64,000 nt of DNA, taken from positions 62,001 to 126,000 of the forward strand of contig JAGNDO010000002.1 in NCBI GenBank assembly GCA_018003515.1, in the 5' to 3' direction. The stretch comes from Caldilineaceae bacterium. Its GTDB lineage: Bacteria > Chloroflexota > Anaerolineae > Caldilineales > Caldilineaceae. A program made the position numbers and the translations under genes. Below the pieces are notes generated by a model. It made no database searches. It saw only the letters and a list, made by a program, of their open reading frames with translations, and had not been told where the DNA came from. Positions 35,615 through 44,660 of this stretch are shown piece after piece; within the stretch, counting starts at the first letter, position 1; each line of letters begins with the position of its first letter.

Positions 35615-35789
35615 CTCAAGCGATCCCGCTCACCTCCTCTCCGGTCAGGGCCTTTCCGGATGCCTCCACGCCCAGCACTGCTCAAAACAGGCCACAGATG
35701 GCACGGATCTGGCTGCTTTTCACGGATAGGCTCTTGAACAAATCCATGATCAGCATGGCGGTTGGCCGATGTCCTGCAACCCCAGGATC

Positions 35790-35851
35790 ATCATAGCAGA
35801 AAAACACTCTCAGTGATCTATCAACTTACTCTCACGGGTCTATCATCTTTT
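35790..35851 (-). promoter_or_regulatory. Shared promoter/operator module, copy 2
   Basis: Minus strand: the 23-base block (35851-35829) identical to 21400-21378; then GATAGATCACTGAGAG, a second repeat of GATAGAYC.STGAGAG 22 bases on; then extended -10 TGCTATGATG (35798-35789). The remainder of 35454-36130 contains only the 11-bp repeat, a 9-bp repeat (aactcaaag x3, about 35953-35982) and no gene. Confidence 0.6.
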
Positions 35852-36130
35852 GCGCAAGGGGAGCCGTCGCCACCAGTATCGAGAGGAGACGAGCAAATCA
35901 GGATTGGGTAGTGGCTCTGCTGTAGAAAGGTTCTTTTCGCCACAAAGATCACAAAGAACTCAAAGAACTCAAAGAACTCAAAGAAAAGAAGGTGTTTCCC
36001 TCGGTGAATCCTCTGGGATCTCAGTGTTCTCGGCGGTTTGAAGGCTTTTTGCAGCAGAGTCATTCATTGTCAAAGTATTAGCGGATGAATACTTCATTGT
36101 GCATTGAAAATTGTGCATTGCTCAACGAAA

Positions 36131-38542
36131 TCACTCGCTGAGATCAAACAACTGCCCCGTCTGCTGACATAGATACAGCACGGGCTTGCCCCATTCCAAG
36201 GAGCCGGGGAAGTGGTAGTCCAGGGCCTTGCGGGCTTCGGCCAGGGCGGCATCGACCGGGTAGTTGGCGGCCAGGGCGGTGTAGAAATCCGCGGCCAGTT
36301 GCACCGCGGCCCGGTCGGTGATCTCGCTCTGCATGGCGATCACCGCCGGCAGATTGCGTTGCACCAGGCTGGTGGCTACCCCCCGGAAGGGATCCCCGTC
36401 CGTGGCGGAGACCGCGGCCCCTTCACAGGCGTTGAGGAAGACCAGGCGCATGGGGAAGTGATCCCCCAACAGACTGCCCAGAATATGGCCGGGAACCAGT
36501 TCTGGCTGCTCGTTTTTGCCCTCAAAGAGCAGATAGCCAATGTCCTCGCCCTGGCTGTAGGTGCCGTGGCCGATAAAGTGGAAGACGTGATAGCTGTTGC
36601 TGCGCAGCTTGCCTTGCAGCGCGCCCAAGGTGGCATCCTCCAGAATTTCCAGTTCAATCTTCCCGGCCAGGTTGGGATCGGACTGCAAGGCGGCCAGGAT
36701 GGAGCGGCTCTCCGTGGCCGTGTCCAACTCGGCCACGCCTGTGGGCCGGGATTCCACCACCAGCACTCGCAGGGGCGGCTTGACGGCCAGGGCCTCCACG
36801 CTCAGGCTGGCCGTGCTGCGGCGATAGCGCACCATAGGCCGGGTGCTGTCCAGGGCCAGGAAGCGGCGGGAGCGGGTATCGTAGAGATACTCCCAGGGCA
36901 GGGCGGAGAGTTCCGGCACCTCCTCGAAGTTAAAACGCAGCACCACCCCTTTCTCCTGCCCCCGGGCCTTCTCCACCGTAGACATATAGAGATCCCGCAC
37001 GTCTTCGTTCACCACGCCGTCAAAGAGCCGGGTGCCAAAGGCCTGCAACACCAACTCTTCCCGGTTGCCCACGCGGCGGCTGGGGTTGGCCGCCCGCAGA
37101 CCGGCCAGCTGGATGGCGCTCTGCACTTCGGTCAAATAGGACGGCTCGAAGGCCAGACTGAAGTTGTGGGCGGCCTCCCGGTCGTCCAATTCAGACTTGG
37201 CCAGGATTTTATAGCCGCCGGCGCTGGCCCGCAGCACGGAAAAATTGAGGCTGGTATAGCCCTTGATGGGCGATGCCGTGATCACCGGGGACGGTTTCGC
37301 CAGCAAGGGGGCCGGGGCCGGGTCGGGCTTGCTGGCTTGGGGAGCGAAGGGCTGGCGGCGACGGCGGATTTCTAGCACGGCCAGACCGCCCACGAGAAGC
37401 AGGGCGATCACCATGCCCCACACGACCAGGTTGGAACCGCCCTCATTGGTTGGATTGGGGATGGGGGCCGGGGTGGGCATGAGGGTGGGAACAGGGGTCG
37501 GGACCACCATTTCTGGCCGCACCAGCTTGACCGGGAAATCAAAGCCTATGACCAGATCGGCGAAGGCCACGCTCTCCGTGGCCCGTTGATAGATCCGCAC
37601 CCGCACCTCGGAGACCCCGGCGGGCACGCGCGCCGTGGCCGCCTCGCCCTGGACGATCCATTCCCACACCTGGGGCGTCTGCCGCCAGCGGGCGGCAGCA
37701 GCAGAATTTTCGCTCTTTTCCACCAACGAGCGCCACACAATCTCGTCCAATGGCGGCCCATCCACCCACAAGATGCCTGGGGACAGGCTCAAACTCACCC
37801 CCATTTGGGGCGCGGCGGGCAGGGTGTGGGTGATGATCTGGCGCTCGGCTTGCAGGCTGGGGGTGAGATCCACCGGGTCCACGGTCGGGTTGCTGATCTC
37901 GATGATCACGCTCTGGGTCTCCGTGGCGTCCACGGTGAACTGCACCCGGATCTCCGTGCGATCGTCATCCTGCCCGATCTGGGCAGGCAGATCCGCCAGC
38001 AGTTCACCCAGAGGCAGCACCCCCGATGGGATCTCGTCCACGGGCAAGGCAGGCAGGAGCGGCAGCATCGGCAGGGGAAGGAGCGGCAGGGGAAGGTCTG
38101 TCCCAGAAGGCTGATCGGTGAGTGCTTCCAGGGGCGGCTCAGTCGCTGAGGAGGAGGGACTCAACGGCCCCGTGATCTCGCTGATGGCAGGCGTGGCGTC
38201 TCCCAGGGTGGGGACGGCGACGGGTGTTGGGGCGGCGAAGGGTGGCTCCAGGCCACCCACAATTTCCAGCGTGGGCGTGGGCATGGGCATGGGCGTAGGC
38301 ATGGGCGTGGGTGTGGGCGTGGGCACCTCGACGATCTCTACTTCTGTGGCGAGGGCGATCGTCTCTTCCGCCGCCGGCCCCGGGGCCATAGCCGGCTGAC
38401 CTGCGCCAAAGCAGCCGCTGAGGAAGACGACGGTTGCCAACAAAAGAGAGGCGACGACAAGAACCCTCTTCCAGCCCGATCGATGTCCAGCAGGACGAGG
38501 GGAGACGGATGATTGGGGGCGTTGGGGAGCGATGTTTGGCAC
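36131..38542 (-). CDS. Transmembrane CHAT (caspase-like) protease with exported N-terminal domain
   Basis: 803 residues. The N-terminal hydrophobic signal (about 25-43) ends in a lipobox-like LSGC (Cys44). A Pro/Thr-rich stalk (75-170) and a beta-rich domain (about 190-340) follow, then a second Pro stalk, a transmembrane helix (371-391) with a basic stop-transfer RRRR, and a C-terminal part with a CHAT domain (about 590-800). The catalytic dyad is His659 (HFIGHG) and Cys706 (LNACEGA). This topology would place the sensor-like domain outside and the protease inside. CHAT proteases cleave proteins in response to signals; substrate and trigger here are unknown. GGAGG lies 13 bases before the ATG, rather far. 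Upstream is a GAGAATG repeat. Confidence 0.85.
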   Translation of the reverse strand: MPNIAPQRPQSSVSPRPAGHRSGWKRVLVVASLLLATVVFLSGCFGAGQPAMAPGPAAEETIALATEVEIVEVPTPTPTPMPTPMPMPTPTLEIVGGLEPPFAAPTPVAVPTLGDATPAISEITGPLSPSSSATEPPLEALTDQPSGTDLPLPLLPLPMLPLLPALPVDEIPSGVLPLGELLADLPAQIGQDDDRTEIRVQFTVDATETQSVIIEISNPTVDPVDLTPSLQAERQIITHTLPAAPQMGVSLSLSPGILWVDGPPLDEIVWRSLVEKSENSAAAARWRQTPQVWEWIVQGEAATARVPAGVSEVRVRIYQRATESVAFADLVIGFDFPVKLVRPEMVVPTPVPTLMPTPAPIPNPTNEGGSNLVVWGMVIALLLVGGLAVLEIRRRRQPFAPQASKPDPAPAPLLAKPSPVITASPIKGYTSLNFSVLRASAGGYKILAKSELDDREAAHNFSLAFEPSYLTEVQSAIQLAGLRAANPSRRVGNREELVLQAFGTRLFDGVVNEDVRDLYMSTVEKARGQEKGVVLRFNFEEVPELSALPWEYLYDTRSRRFLALDSTRPMVRYRRSTASLSVEALAVKPPLRVLVVESRPTGVAELDTATESRSILAALQSDPNLAGKIELEILEDATLGALQGKLRSNSYHVFHFIGHGTYSQGEDIGYLLFEGKNEQPELVPGHILGSLLGDHFPMRLVFLNACEGAAVSATDGDPFRGVATSLVQRNLPAVIAMQSEITDRAAVQLAADFYTALAANYPVDAALAEARKALDYHFPGSLEWGKPVLYLCQQTGQLFDLSE

Positions 38543-38566
38543 GATGGGCCTCCAGGAACGAGGGGG

Positions 38567-38650
38567 AGGAATGGAGAATGGAGAATGGAGAATGGAGAAT
38601 GGAGAATGGAGAATTGAGAATTGAGAATGGAGAATTGAGAATTAAGAATG
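38567..38650. repeat. GAGAATG heptamer tandem array
   Basis: About ten units of gagaatg/gagaattg in the gap between the CCA enzyme stop (38692) and the CHAT start (38542), followed by accccctcacc pyrimidine units. Confidence 0.9.
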
Positions 38651-38691
38651 GCGGGGATTTCACCCTTTCACCCCCTCACCCCCTCACCCGT

Positions 38692-41490
38692 TCACCCCCT
38701 CACCCCCTCAGTTTGCGCGATCTGTAACGCCAACGCCTCCTCGCCCGCTCGGCTGTGGAGGCGGCCGTCCAGCCGGGCGGCGCGCAGACCGTCCAGGATG
38801 GTGCGGAAGAGGGGGCCTCGGCGCAGGCCCATCTTTTGCAGGTCCACGCCGTCCAGCAGGGGGACGATCTGCTGCCATTCGGTTTCGTAGCGGTCCAGAT
38901 AGGCGCGCAGGCGCAGGTCGGGTTCCAGCAGGCGGAAGAGGAAGCGGGCGGGCGCGGCGATGCGATCCAGGGCGTGGACAACCTGGCTGGGCAGGAGGTC
39001 CGGCTGGTGCAGAAAGTCTCGCTGGGCTTGCAGCTTGCGCAGATCCGCCACCAGGTTTTGGGTCTCTTTGCGCAGTCCCAGCCGCTCGGCCAGGTGTGTG
39101 TCCCCGTTGGGGTCTTGTTCGTTTTGTTCGGGAAGAGGAGGACCGGGCATGGCATAGACCAAAATGCCCCAATACAGCCGCTCGATGGCCGTGGACCGGA
39201 TGGCCGCCAGACCTGGCGGGTCAAAAAGATGCGTGCTTTCCAGATCAGCCAGGGCCATCCGCAAGGCAGAGAAGGTCTGGGTGGCCCACGGGGTCATGGC
39301 CAAATGGGGGTGAAGCTGGGCCAAAATGTTCAACTCACCCAAGCGGGCCAAGGTTTTTTCAGGCATCTTCTCCTGCAAAATCCGATCCAGCTCGTGGCGG
39401 ATGCGGGCCGGGCTGACCTTGTCCAGCAGTTCCGTGGCGTCCCGCAGCAGATCCAGGGTGCGGGGACCGATCTGGAAGTCGAAGCGCTGTTCATAGCGCA
39501 CGGCCCGCAGGATGCGCGTGGGGTCATCCACAAAGCTGAGGCTGTGCAGCACCCGAATGCGCCCTTGGGCCAGATCCGCCGCGCCGTTGTAGAAATCCAA
39601 CAGCTCGCCCCATTGGTCCGGGTCCAAATTGAGGGCCAGGGTGTTGATGGTGAAATCGCGCCGGTGCAGGTCCAGCTTGATGCTGCTGCGCTCCACCGTG
39701 GGCAGGGCCGTTGGCTCGGTATAAAATTCCGTGCGGGCGGTGATGAAGTCGATAAATTCGGGCAGGTCTCCGGGCAGATCCTCCAATAAATCCGGTCGAT
39801 TCACGGGAAAATCTGGGTCGGTGAGCAGCCACTTGGCCGTGCCAAAGCGCCGGTGGCTGACCAAGCGGCCTCCATAGGCGGCTTGCAACCCCTCGGCCAA
39901 GAGGATGGCGTCGCCTTCGATCACAATATCCAGGTCCAGGGAATCGACCCGCCAGGCCGTGTCGTTGAGGAGCAGATCCCGCACGAAGCCGCCGACCACA
40001 TAGGCCGTGGCCTGCATGGCGTCCGCGGCCTGGCCGGCCACCCGCAACAGGCGATAGGGGACCGGGGGCAGGGCCTCCCGCAGCCGCTGGCCCATTTGGC
40101 CCCGGCCATCGGCAGGGGTTTCCCGTTGCTCCCACAGCTTGATCAAGTCCGTGCGGGTGACGATGCCGATCAACTCGCCGCCCGGCCCGACCACGGGGAT
40201 CTGGCCCCAGCCGCTCTCCACCATCAACTGGCGCAGGGTGGCCACAGAATCGTCCGGGGTGACGGTGAAGCGCCCCTCCCGCATATATTTGGCCACGGAG
40301 ACGTTGCCCAATCCGTGGCCCATGGCCCGGTCCACCTCTTGCCGGGTGATGATGCCCAGAATCTGCTCTTGGCTGCCGTCCGGGCCGGTGGCGACCACGG
40401 GATAGCCTTCATGCCCATAACGGCGCATGAGGTCGTGGGCCAGGTGGATGGGCAGGGCCGCGTCCAGGGTTTGGGGACGGCTGAGGGTCATCAGGTGGCG
40501 CACGGTGCTGGCCGGGCGGCTGTGGGTGCGGCAGAGGTCGATGATGCGGGCGCGCACATCGGCCACGGTCATGCCCCGCACGGGCGCGGCCGCGGCCCGG
40601 TCGTGGCCGCCGCCACCCAGGGCCGTGGCGATGGCCCCCACATCCACGCCATCGCTGGTGCTGCGGGCCACCACCTGCACCCGATCCCCCAGATCCACGA
40701 TCAAAAAGAGGGCGTCCGGCTCGTACAAATTGCGCAATTTGTGGGCCAGGGTGCTGATCTCGTCCTTGAAGCCAGGGGCATCCGCACAGGCCACCACCAC
40801 CCGGTTGCCGTCGATGGTCAGATGCTCGCTGTTGTCCACCAAAGTCTGGTAGACCTTGCGCTGCTCCTCGCTGAGGGGGTGGCGCAGGAAGCGGGCGATC
40901 ACTTCCAAATTGGCCCCCCGTTCCGCGTCCAACAGCCAGGCCACGCAGATCACATCCCTGGCCGTGGTGGCCCGATAGGTCAGGTTGCCCGTGTCCTCGT
41001 AGATGCCCAGGGCCAACAACGTGGCCTGGGACGAGGTGAGGCGGATGGCCCGCTCCCGGATCTGCTCCACGAGGATGGTGGTGTTGGCCCCCACATCGTC
41101 GGTCCAGAAACGCCAGTGGGACCGGGATGCGTCGGCGGCAGGGGTTTCCCACACATCCGGCGCGTCGGCCTCCTCCGCCGCTTCATCCTCTTCTTGATCC
41201 TGGTGATGGTCGATCACCAGGACGCGGGTGGTGTCGTCCATGCCCCGCACCCAGTTGGCCGAGCGGGTGTCCACCAGAATGGCGTCATCCACATGCTGAT
41301 GCTTGGGCAGATCCTCCGGCTCGATAAAGGGCAGCGCGCCTTTGAAGAGATGGGCAAACTCCCGCACATTGCGGTTCATCTGCCGGGGCAACACGGGCAG
41401 GGCATGGGGATAGAGCAAATGCGCGCCAAGCAGGGACGCCAGGGCGTCGAAGTCGGTGTATTCGTGGGTGAGGATGACGGAGAGGGTCAT
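38692..41490 (-). CDS. cca: DHH phosphoesterase - CBS - tRNA nucleotidyltransferase fusion
   Basis: 932 residues. N-terminal DHH/DHHA1 phosphoesterase (about 1-315: HEYTDFDALAS, DTRSANW, IDHHQD, GGGGHDRAA) as in NrnA-type oligoribonucleases. Two CBS domains (about 330-450), then a class II nucleotidyltransferase (about 475-930) with VVGGFVRDLLL, DLDIVIEGDA (metal Asp pair) and RRDFTINTLAL. This DHH-CBS-polA_pol arrangement is known from A-adding or CCA-adding enzymes of several phyla, so it may add A or CCA to tRNA 3' ends. Whether it adds all three nucleotides cannot be told here. The ATG at 41490 begins the conserved DHH strand; only a weak SD (AAGGT) lies upstream. A MITE starts 10 bases before the ATG. 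Confidence 0.93.
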   Translation of the reverse strand: MTLSVILTHEYTDFDALASLLGAHLLYPHALPVLPRQMNRNVREFAHLFKGALPFIEPEDLPKHQHVDDAILVDTRSANWVRGMDDTTRVLVIDHHQDQEEDEAAEEADAPDVWETPAADASRSHWRFWTDDVGANTTILVEQIRERAIRLTSSQATLLALGIYEDTGNLTYRATTARDVICVAWLLDAERGANLEVIARFLRHPLSEEQRKVYQTLVDNSEHLTIDGNRVVVACADAPGFKDEISTLAHKLRNLYEPDALFLIVDLGDRVQVVARSTSDGVDVGAIATALGGGGHDRAAAAPVRGMTVADVRARIIDLCRTHSRPASTVRHLMTLSRPQTLDAALPIHLAHDLMRRYGHEGYPVVATGPDGSQEQILGIITRQEVDRAMGHGLGNVSVAKYMREGRFTVTPDDSVATLRQLMVESGWGQIPVVGPGGELIGIVTRTDLIKLWEQRETPADGRGQMGQRLREALPPVPYRLLRVAGQAADAMQATAYVVGGFVRDLLLNDTAWRVDSLDLDIVIEGDAILLAEGLQAAYGGRLVSHRRFGTAKWLLTDPDFPVNRPDLLEDLPGDLPEFIDFITARTEFYTEPTALPTVERSSIKLDLHRRDFTINTLALNLDPDQWGELLDFYNGAADLAQGRIRVLHSLSFVDDPTRILRAVRYEQRFDFQIGPRTLDLLRDATELLDKVSPARIRHELDRILQEKMPEKTLARLGELNILAQLHPHLAMTPWATQTFSALRMALADLESTHLFDPPGLAAIRSTAIERLYWGILVYAMPGPPLPEQNEQDPNGDTHLAERLGLRKETQNLVADLRKLQAQRDFLHQPDLLPSQVVHALDRIAAPARFLFRLLEPDLRLRAYLDRYETEWQQIVPLLDGVDLQKMGLRRGPLFRTILDGLRAARLDGRLHSRAGEEALALQIAQTEGVRG

Positions 41491-41500
41491 TTTATTTGAG

Positions 41501-41909
41501 ACCTTATTTTTGCGCAAACTCACGGGGTTTCTATTCGTTAACGCAAACACAGGGCATTTCTATTCGTGATTTTCGTCCAAAACTCAACAAAACTACCTGC
41601 TGACAAAATTTGCTTTTGACTTGGGCTATGAAAACAGGGAATTTTGGCCTATATTTACTCATCATCAGTAAATGCTTCAGAGTTGTGATTTCCCATCATT
41701 TTTTGGAGGGGAAATAGGTGATTTTCGAAGCAGAAACAACTATATGTGCCGATCGCGAGGTGAATTTACCTATATGTGCCACCTCATAAGTCAAAAGCAA
41801 ATTTGAATCTCTTGCAAAAATAGGAGAATTTTGGTGATTTTCCCGAATAGAAATGCCTTCTGTTTGCGTTAACGAATAGAAATCGGCTGAGTTTGCGCAA
41901 AAATAAGGT
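41501..41909. mobile_element. MITE-like element with ~65-bp terminal inverted repeats
   Basis: 409 bp. Left end ACCTTATTTTTGCGCAAACT... and right end (reverse complement) ACCTTATTTTTGCGCAAACT... match over about 65 bp with few mismatches (41501-41567 and 41844-41909). A second internal pair (aaatttgcttttgactt / aagtcaaaagcaaattt, near 41609 and 41790) and a direct pair ctatatgtgcc lie inside. GAG on both sides (41498-41500, 41910-41912) may be a 3-bp target duplication. No ORF of transposase type. It is AT-rich relative to its flanks. Confidence 0.75.
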
Positions 41910-41914
41910 GAGAA

Positions 41915-42086
41915 TTGAAATTTGAAAATGGAAAATTTTTAATGGGTTGGGGATGACTGGGAAATTGAGAATTGAAATTTGAGAATTGAAAATTTTTAAT
42001 GAGTTGGTACACGACCGGGAATTGGACATTGAAAACGAATAGGCTCACGACCACAAATTAAAACTTCCCCATTCTCAAATTTCAAT
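41915..42086. repeat. GAATTGA-type degenerate repeats
   Basis: Two related blocks of about 55 bp (from 41914 and from 41972: aattgaaatttga..., aaaatttttaatg(g/a)gttgg) followed by an inverse aatttcaattctcaatt. They fill the gap between the MITE and the amidohydrolase stop. Confidence 0.75.
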
Positions 42087-42088
42087 TC

Positions 42089-43465
42089 TCAATTCACCAG
42101 CTCCCTGGCCACCCGATTGTGTTCTTCGATCAACATGGGCAAATCCACCTGCACGGGCTGCCCATCCTTCACAAGTAGCCGCCCATTGACCAAGGAAAAG
42201 TCTACATTCTGTGGATGACAGAAGACCAACGCGGCCACGGGATCGTGTACCGCGCCGCCGGCATAGCCCAGGGCGTTGAGGTCGAAGGCGATGATGTCTG
42301 CGGCCATGTTGGGGGCCAGGGCACCGATGTCATCCCGGCCCAGGACGGAGGCGCCGCCCAGGGTGGCCAATTCCAGGGCCTGCCGGGCGGTGAGGGCGGC
42401 GGGGTTGCCCATCACCCGCTGGAGGAGCAAGGACTGGCGGGCCTCGGCCAGGAGGTGACTGCTGTCGTTGCTGGCGCTGCCGTCCACGCCCAGGCCGATG
42501 GGCACCCCGGCGTCCAGCATGGCCCGCACGGGGGCGATGCCGCTGGCCAAGCGCATGTTGCTGGTCGGGCAGTGGGCCACGCCCGTGTGGGAATGGGCGA
42601 AGTTGTTGATCTCGTCCGCGTTGAGATGCACGCAATGGGCGTGCCACACATCGTCCCCGGTCCAGTTCAGTTCCTCGGCATAGGTGCCCGGGCGATAGCC
42701 AAACTGGGCGATGCAGAAATCTTCCTCGTCTTTGGTCTCCGCCAGATGGGTGTGGAGATGCACATTCATGGCCGGGCCAAAGCTGCGGGCCAGGGCCGCG
42801 CTCTCCCGCATCAGCTCCGGGGTGACGCTGAAGGGGCTGCACGGCGCGATCACCACCCGGCGCATGGCGAAGCGGGCGGGATCGTGGTACGTCTCCACCA
42901 CCCGGCGGCAGTCGTGGAGGATGGCGGCCTCCGGCTCGGTGCAGCGATCCGGGGGCAGACCACCGTCGCTTTCGCCCAAACTCATGCTGCCCCGTGCGCC
43001 GTGGAAGCGCACACCGATGGACTCAGCGGCCTCAAACTGGTCGTCCAGCCGGGAGCCGTTGGGCCACAGATAGTGGTGGTCGCTGCTGGTGGTGCAGCCG
43101 GAGAGCAGCAGTTCGGTCAGGGCCAGCCGGGTGCTGACGTTGACCGCGGCCGGGGTCAACTCGGCCCAAATCGGGTAGAGGGTTTTGAGCCAATCGAAGA
43201 GTACCACATCTTGGGCCGCGGGGATGGCCCGGGTCAGGGTTTGATAGAAATGGTGATGGGTGTTGACAAAGCCGGGCAGCACGATCTTGCCCGCGGCGAC
43301 GATCACCCGGTCGGCCCCGTCGGCCAGGGCCGGGGGCAGATCCGTCGTCTTTCCCACCCAGCGGATGGCGTTGTCTTGGATGACGAGCGCGCCGTCGGGG
43401 ATCTCCCGGCGCTGGGCGTCCATTGTCACCAACATGGCGGCGTTGCGGATCACGGTTGTGGACAT
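42089..43465 (-). CDS. Amidohydrolase, 8-oxoguanine deaminase type
   Basis: A metal-dependent hydrolytic deaminase of the cytosine deaminase-like group. 458 residues with metal ligands in FVNTHHHFYQTL, HLHTHLAET, HAHCVHL and the catalytic Asp in GLGVDGSASND. The tract WLKTLYPIWAEL and the long match style are those of 8-oxoguanine deaminase (8-oxoguanine to uric acid); related enzymes hydrolyse s-triazines (AtzB/TrzN). Substrate assignment is therefore probable, not certain. ATG 43465 follows the AAGAGG sequence; the much longer frame from 43774 crosses the divergent promoter region and is rejected. Confidence 0.87.
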   Translation of the reverse strand: MSTTVIRNAAMLVTMDAQRREIPDGALVIQDNAIRWVGKTTDLPPALADGADRVIVAAGKIVLPGFVNTHHHFYQTLTRAIPAAQDVVLFDWLKTLYPIWAELTPAAVNVSTRLALTELLLSGCTTSSDHHYLWPNGSRLDDQFEAAESIGVRFHGARGSMSLGESDGGLPPDRCTEPEAAILHDCRRVVETYHDPARFAMRRVVIAPCSPFSVTPELMRESAALARSFGPAMNVHLHTHLAETKDEEDFCIAQFGYRPGTYAEELNWTGDDVWHAHCVHLNADEINNFAHSHTGVAHCPTSNMRLASGIAPVRAMLDAGVPIGLGVDGSASNDSSHLLAEARQSLLLQRVMGNPAALTARQALELATLGGASVLGRDDIGALAPNMAADIIAFDLNALGYAGGAVHDPVAALVFCHPQNVDFSLVNGRLLVKDGQPVQVDLPMLIEEHNRVARELVN

Positions 43466-43660
43466 GAGGGGCCTCTTTTCGTGTTGGGTGAACAGGCGAA
43501 ACGGGATATGTGTTGCATGTTTTGTGGGGGGAAGGGGCAAATTGTTTGGGAGTATTGTACACCAAAAGAGGGGCAAGGGACAGCGTTCTATAATCAAGCA
43601 AAATAGTGTACAATGGTCCCCTGCGCACCACCCAACACGTAACACAAAAAGGAGCAACCC

Positions 43661-43954
43661 ATGACCGAGAAGATCATGACCCTGCACCCGGACCCCGCCA
43701 AAAAGGGGGTCAACATCGACCGAGCCAAGTACGACACGATGAAAGCCGCCATCCTGTATCTGCTGGCTGGCCACGAAGACACCACCTTCGGAGGATTGCT
43801 AACAGAGGTTCAGGCCCACCTGGGGGATACCTTCGACGGTTCCATCAGTTGGTATTATGTCACGGTTAAGCTGGATCTGGAGGCCCGGGACGTTATCGAA
43901 CGGGTGAAAGGATCTGGTCCGCAGGGGATCAGATTGAAGGACAGTCAAAAATAG
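43661..43954 (+). CDS. Small conserved protein, DUF6958-like
   Basis: 97 residues, compact alpha/beta: MTLHPDPAKKGVNIDRAKYDTMKAAIL..., FDGSISWYYVTVKLDLEARDVIERV, QGIRLKD. The string HPDP.KKGVNID.AKY and the WY.TVKLDLEARG.IER pattern recall the DUF6958 family, which looks like a winged-helix fold. Function unknown. AAGGAGC precedes the ATG. Divergent from the amidohydrolase; TATAAT (43589-43594) and TACAAT (43609-43614) are possible -10 boxes. Confidence 0.75.
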   Translation: MTEKIMTLHPDPAKKGVNIDRAKYDTMKAAILYLLAGHEDTTFGGLLTEVQAHLGDTFDGSISWYYVTVKLDLEARDVIERVKGSGPQGIRLKDSQK

Positions 43955-43964
43955 AACACGGATC

Positions 43965-44215
43965 GAACCGATGAAACGGATCAAAACGGATTTTAAAAAT
44001 CAGTAAAATCGTTAGCGCGGATAAGTCCTGGGTTAAGTTCAAAAAGTGATGGTTTCCGGTGTCACAGCAATAGTTTTCGGGTTGTGCCGATACCCCGTTC
44101 GGGGTATTAGCCCGGTGAGCAAGCAATGATTTTGACATAATCACCGTTTGGTTAACCCAGGACTTATCCGCGCTAACGTAAAATCCGTCGCATCCGTCTA
44201 ATCCGTGGCCTATTT
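43965..44215. terminator. CGGAT-rich hairpin, interrupted by a MITE
   Basis: Left arm (acacggat...acggat...acggatttt, to 44010) and right arm (aaaatccgt...atccgt...atccgtggcctatttt, from 44178) pair. Similar uninterrupted hairpins lie at 48524-48628. It is the probable terminator of the DUF6958-like gene, split by the insertion at 44011-44177. Confidence 0.65.
44011..44177. mobile_element. 167-bp MITE with perfect 26-bp TIRs and 8-bp target duplication
   Basis: Terminal inverted repeats GTTAGCGCGGATAAGTCCTG...: left 44011-44036, right 44152-44177, no mismatch. The flanking 8-mer GTAAAATC occurs on both sides (44003-44010 and 44178-44185). There is no ORF inside; an internal palindrome (taccccgttcggggta) is present. 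An 8-bp duplication fits several IS families (for example IS66, ISL3, IS1595), so the parent transposase cannot be named. Confidence 0.9.
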
Positions 44216-44239
44216 TTTAGCTTTACGAAAGGCAGAGAG

Positions 44240-44641
44240 ATGACAAATACAATCGTTGTACGCATGGCCCAGGTCAGCCCAACCACGACCGAGGGGATGA
44301 TTCGGGATCACAAGGTGGTGGTGGACCGCACCTTGGCCAAAGAGGGCACGGACCTGGGGCCAATGGGCGGGGAACTGCTCTTGGCTGCCGTGGGCGGATG
44401 CTTCATGAGCACCCTGCTGGCCGCGGTGCGGGGCCGGGCCGCCGCGGTGACGGAGATTGTGACCACGGTCACGGGGACGATGGGCAGTAACCCCAGCCGC
44501 TTCACCGCCATCGATCTGTCGGTCTCCGGGGTCTACGCAGACCGGGAGATGATGGAGAAGTTGATCGTGATCGCGGAGCGGGGCTGCCTCGTCGCCAATT
44601 CCATCAAGGATGGGCTGGCGTTGAGCGTGGGGTTGGCGTAG
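44240..44641 (+). CDS. OsmC/Ohr-family protein
   Basis: 133 residues. OsmC fold with GPMGGELLLAAVGGCFMSTLLAAV (first, peroxidatic-type Cys near 54) and IAERGCLVANSI (second Cys near 117). The spacing and motifs match OsmC-like thiol peroxidases that reduce organic hydroperoxides in the cytosol. AAAGG lies upstream of the ATG. It is convergent with the DUF2723 gene with only 19 bases between the stops. Confidence 0.9.
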   Translation: MTNTIVVRMAQVSPTTTEGMIRDHKVVVDRTLAKEGTDLGPMGGELLLAAVGGCFMSTLLAAVRGRAAAVTEIVTTVTGTMGSNPSRFTAIDLSVSGVYADREMMEKLIVIAERGCLVANSIKDGLALSVGLA

Positions 44642-44660
44642 CGCGTTCGGTTTTTCGAGA

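Noticed and set aside
42089-43774. 561-codon version of the amidohydrolase
   Set aside because: The extra 103 residues cross the divergent promoter region and part of the neighbouring gene; family proteins begin at ATG 43465.
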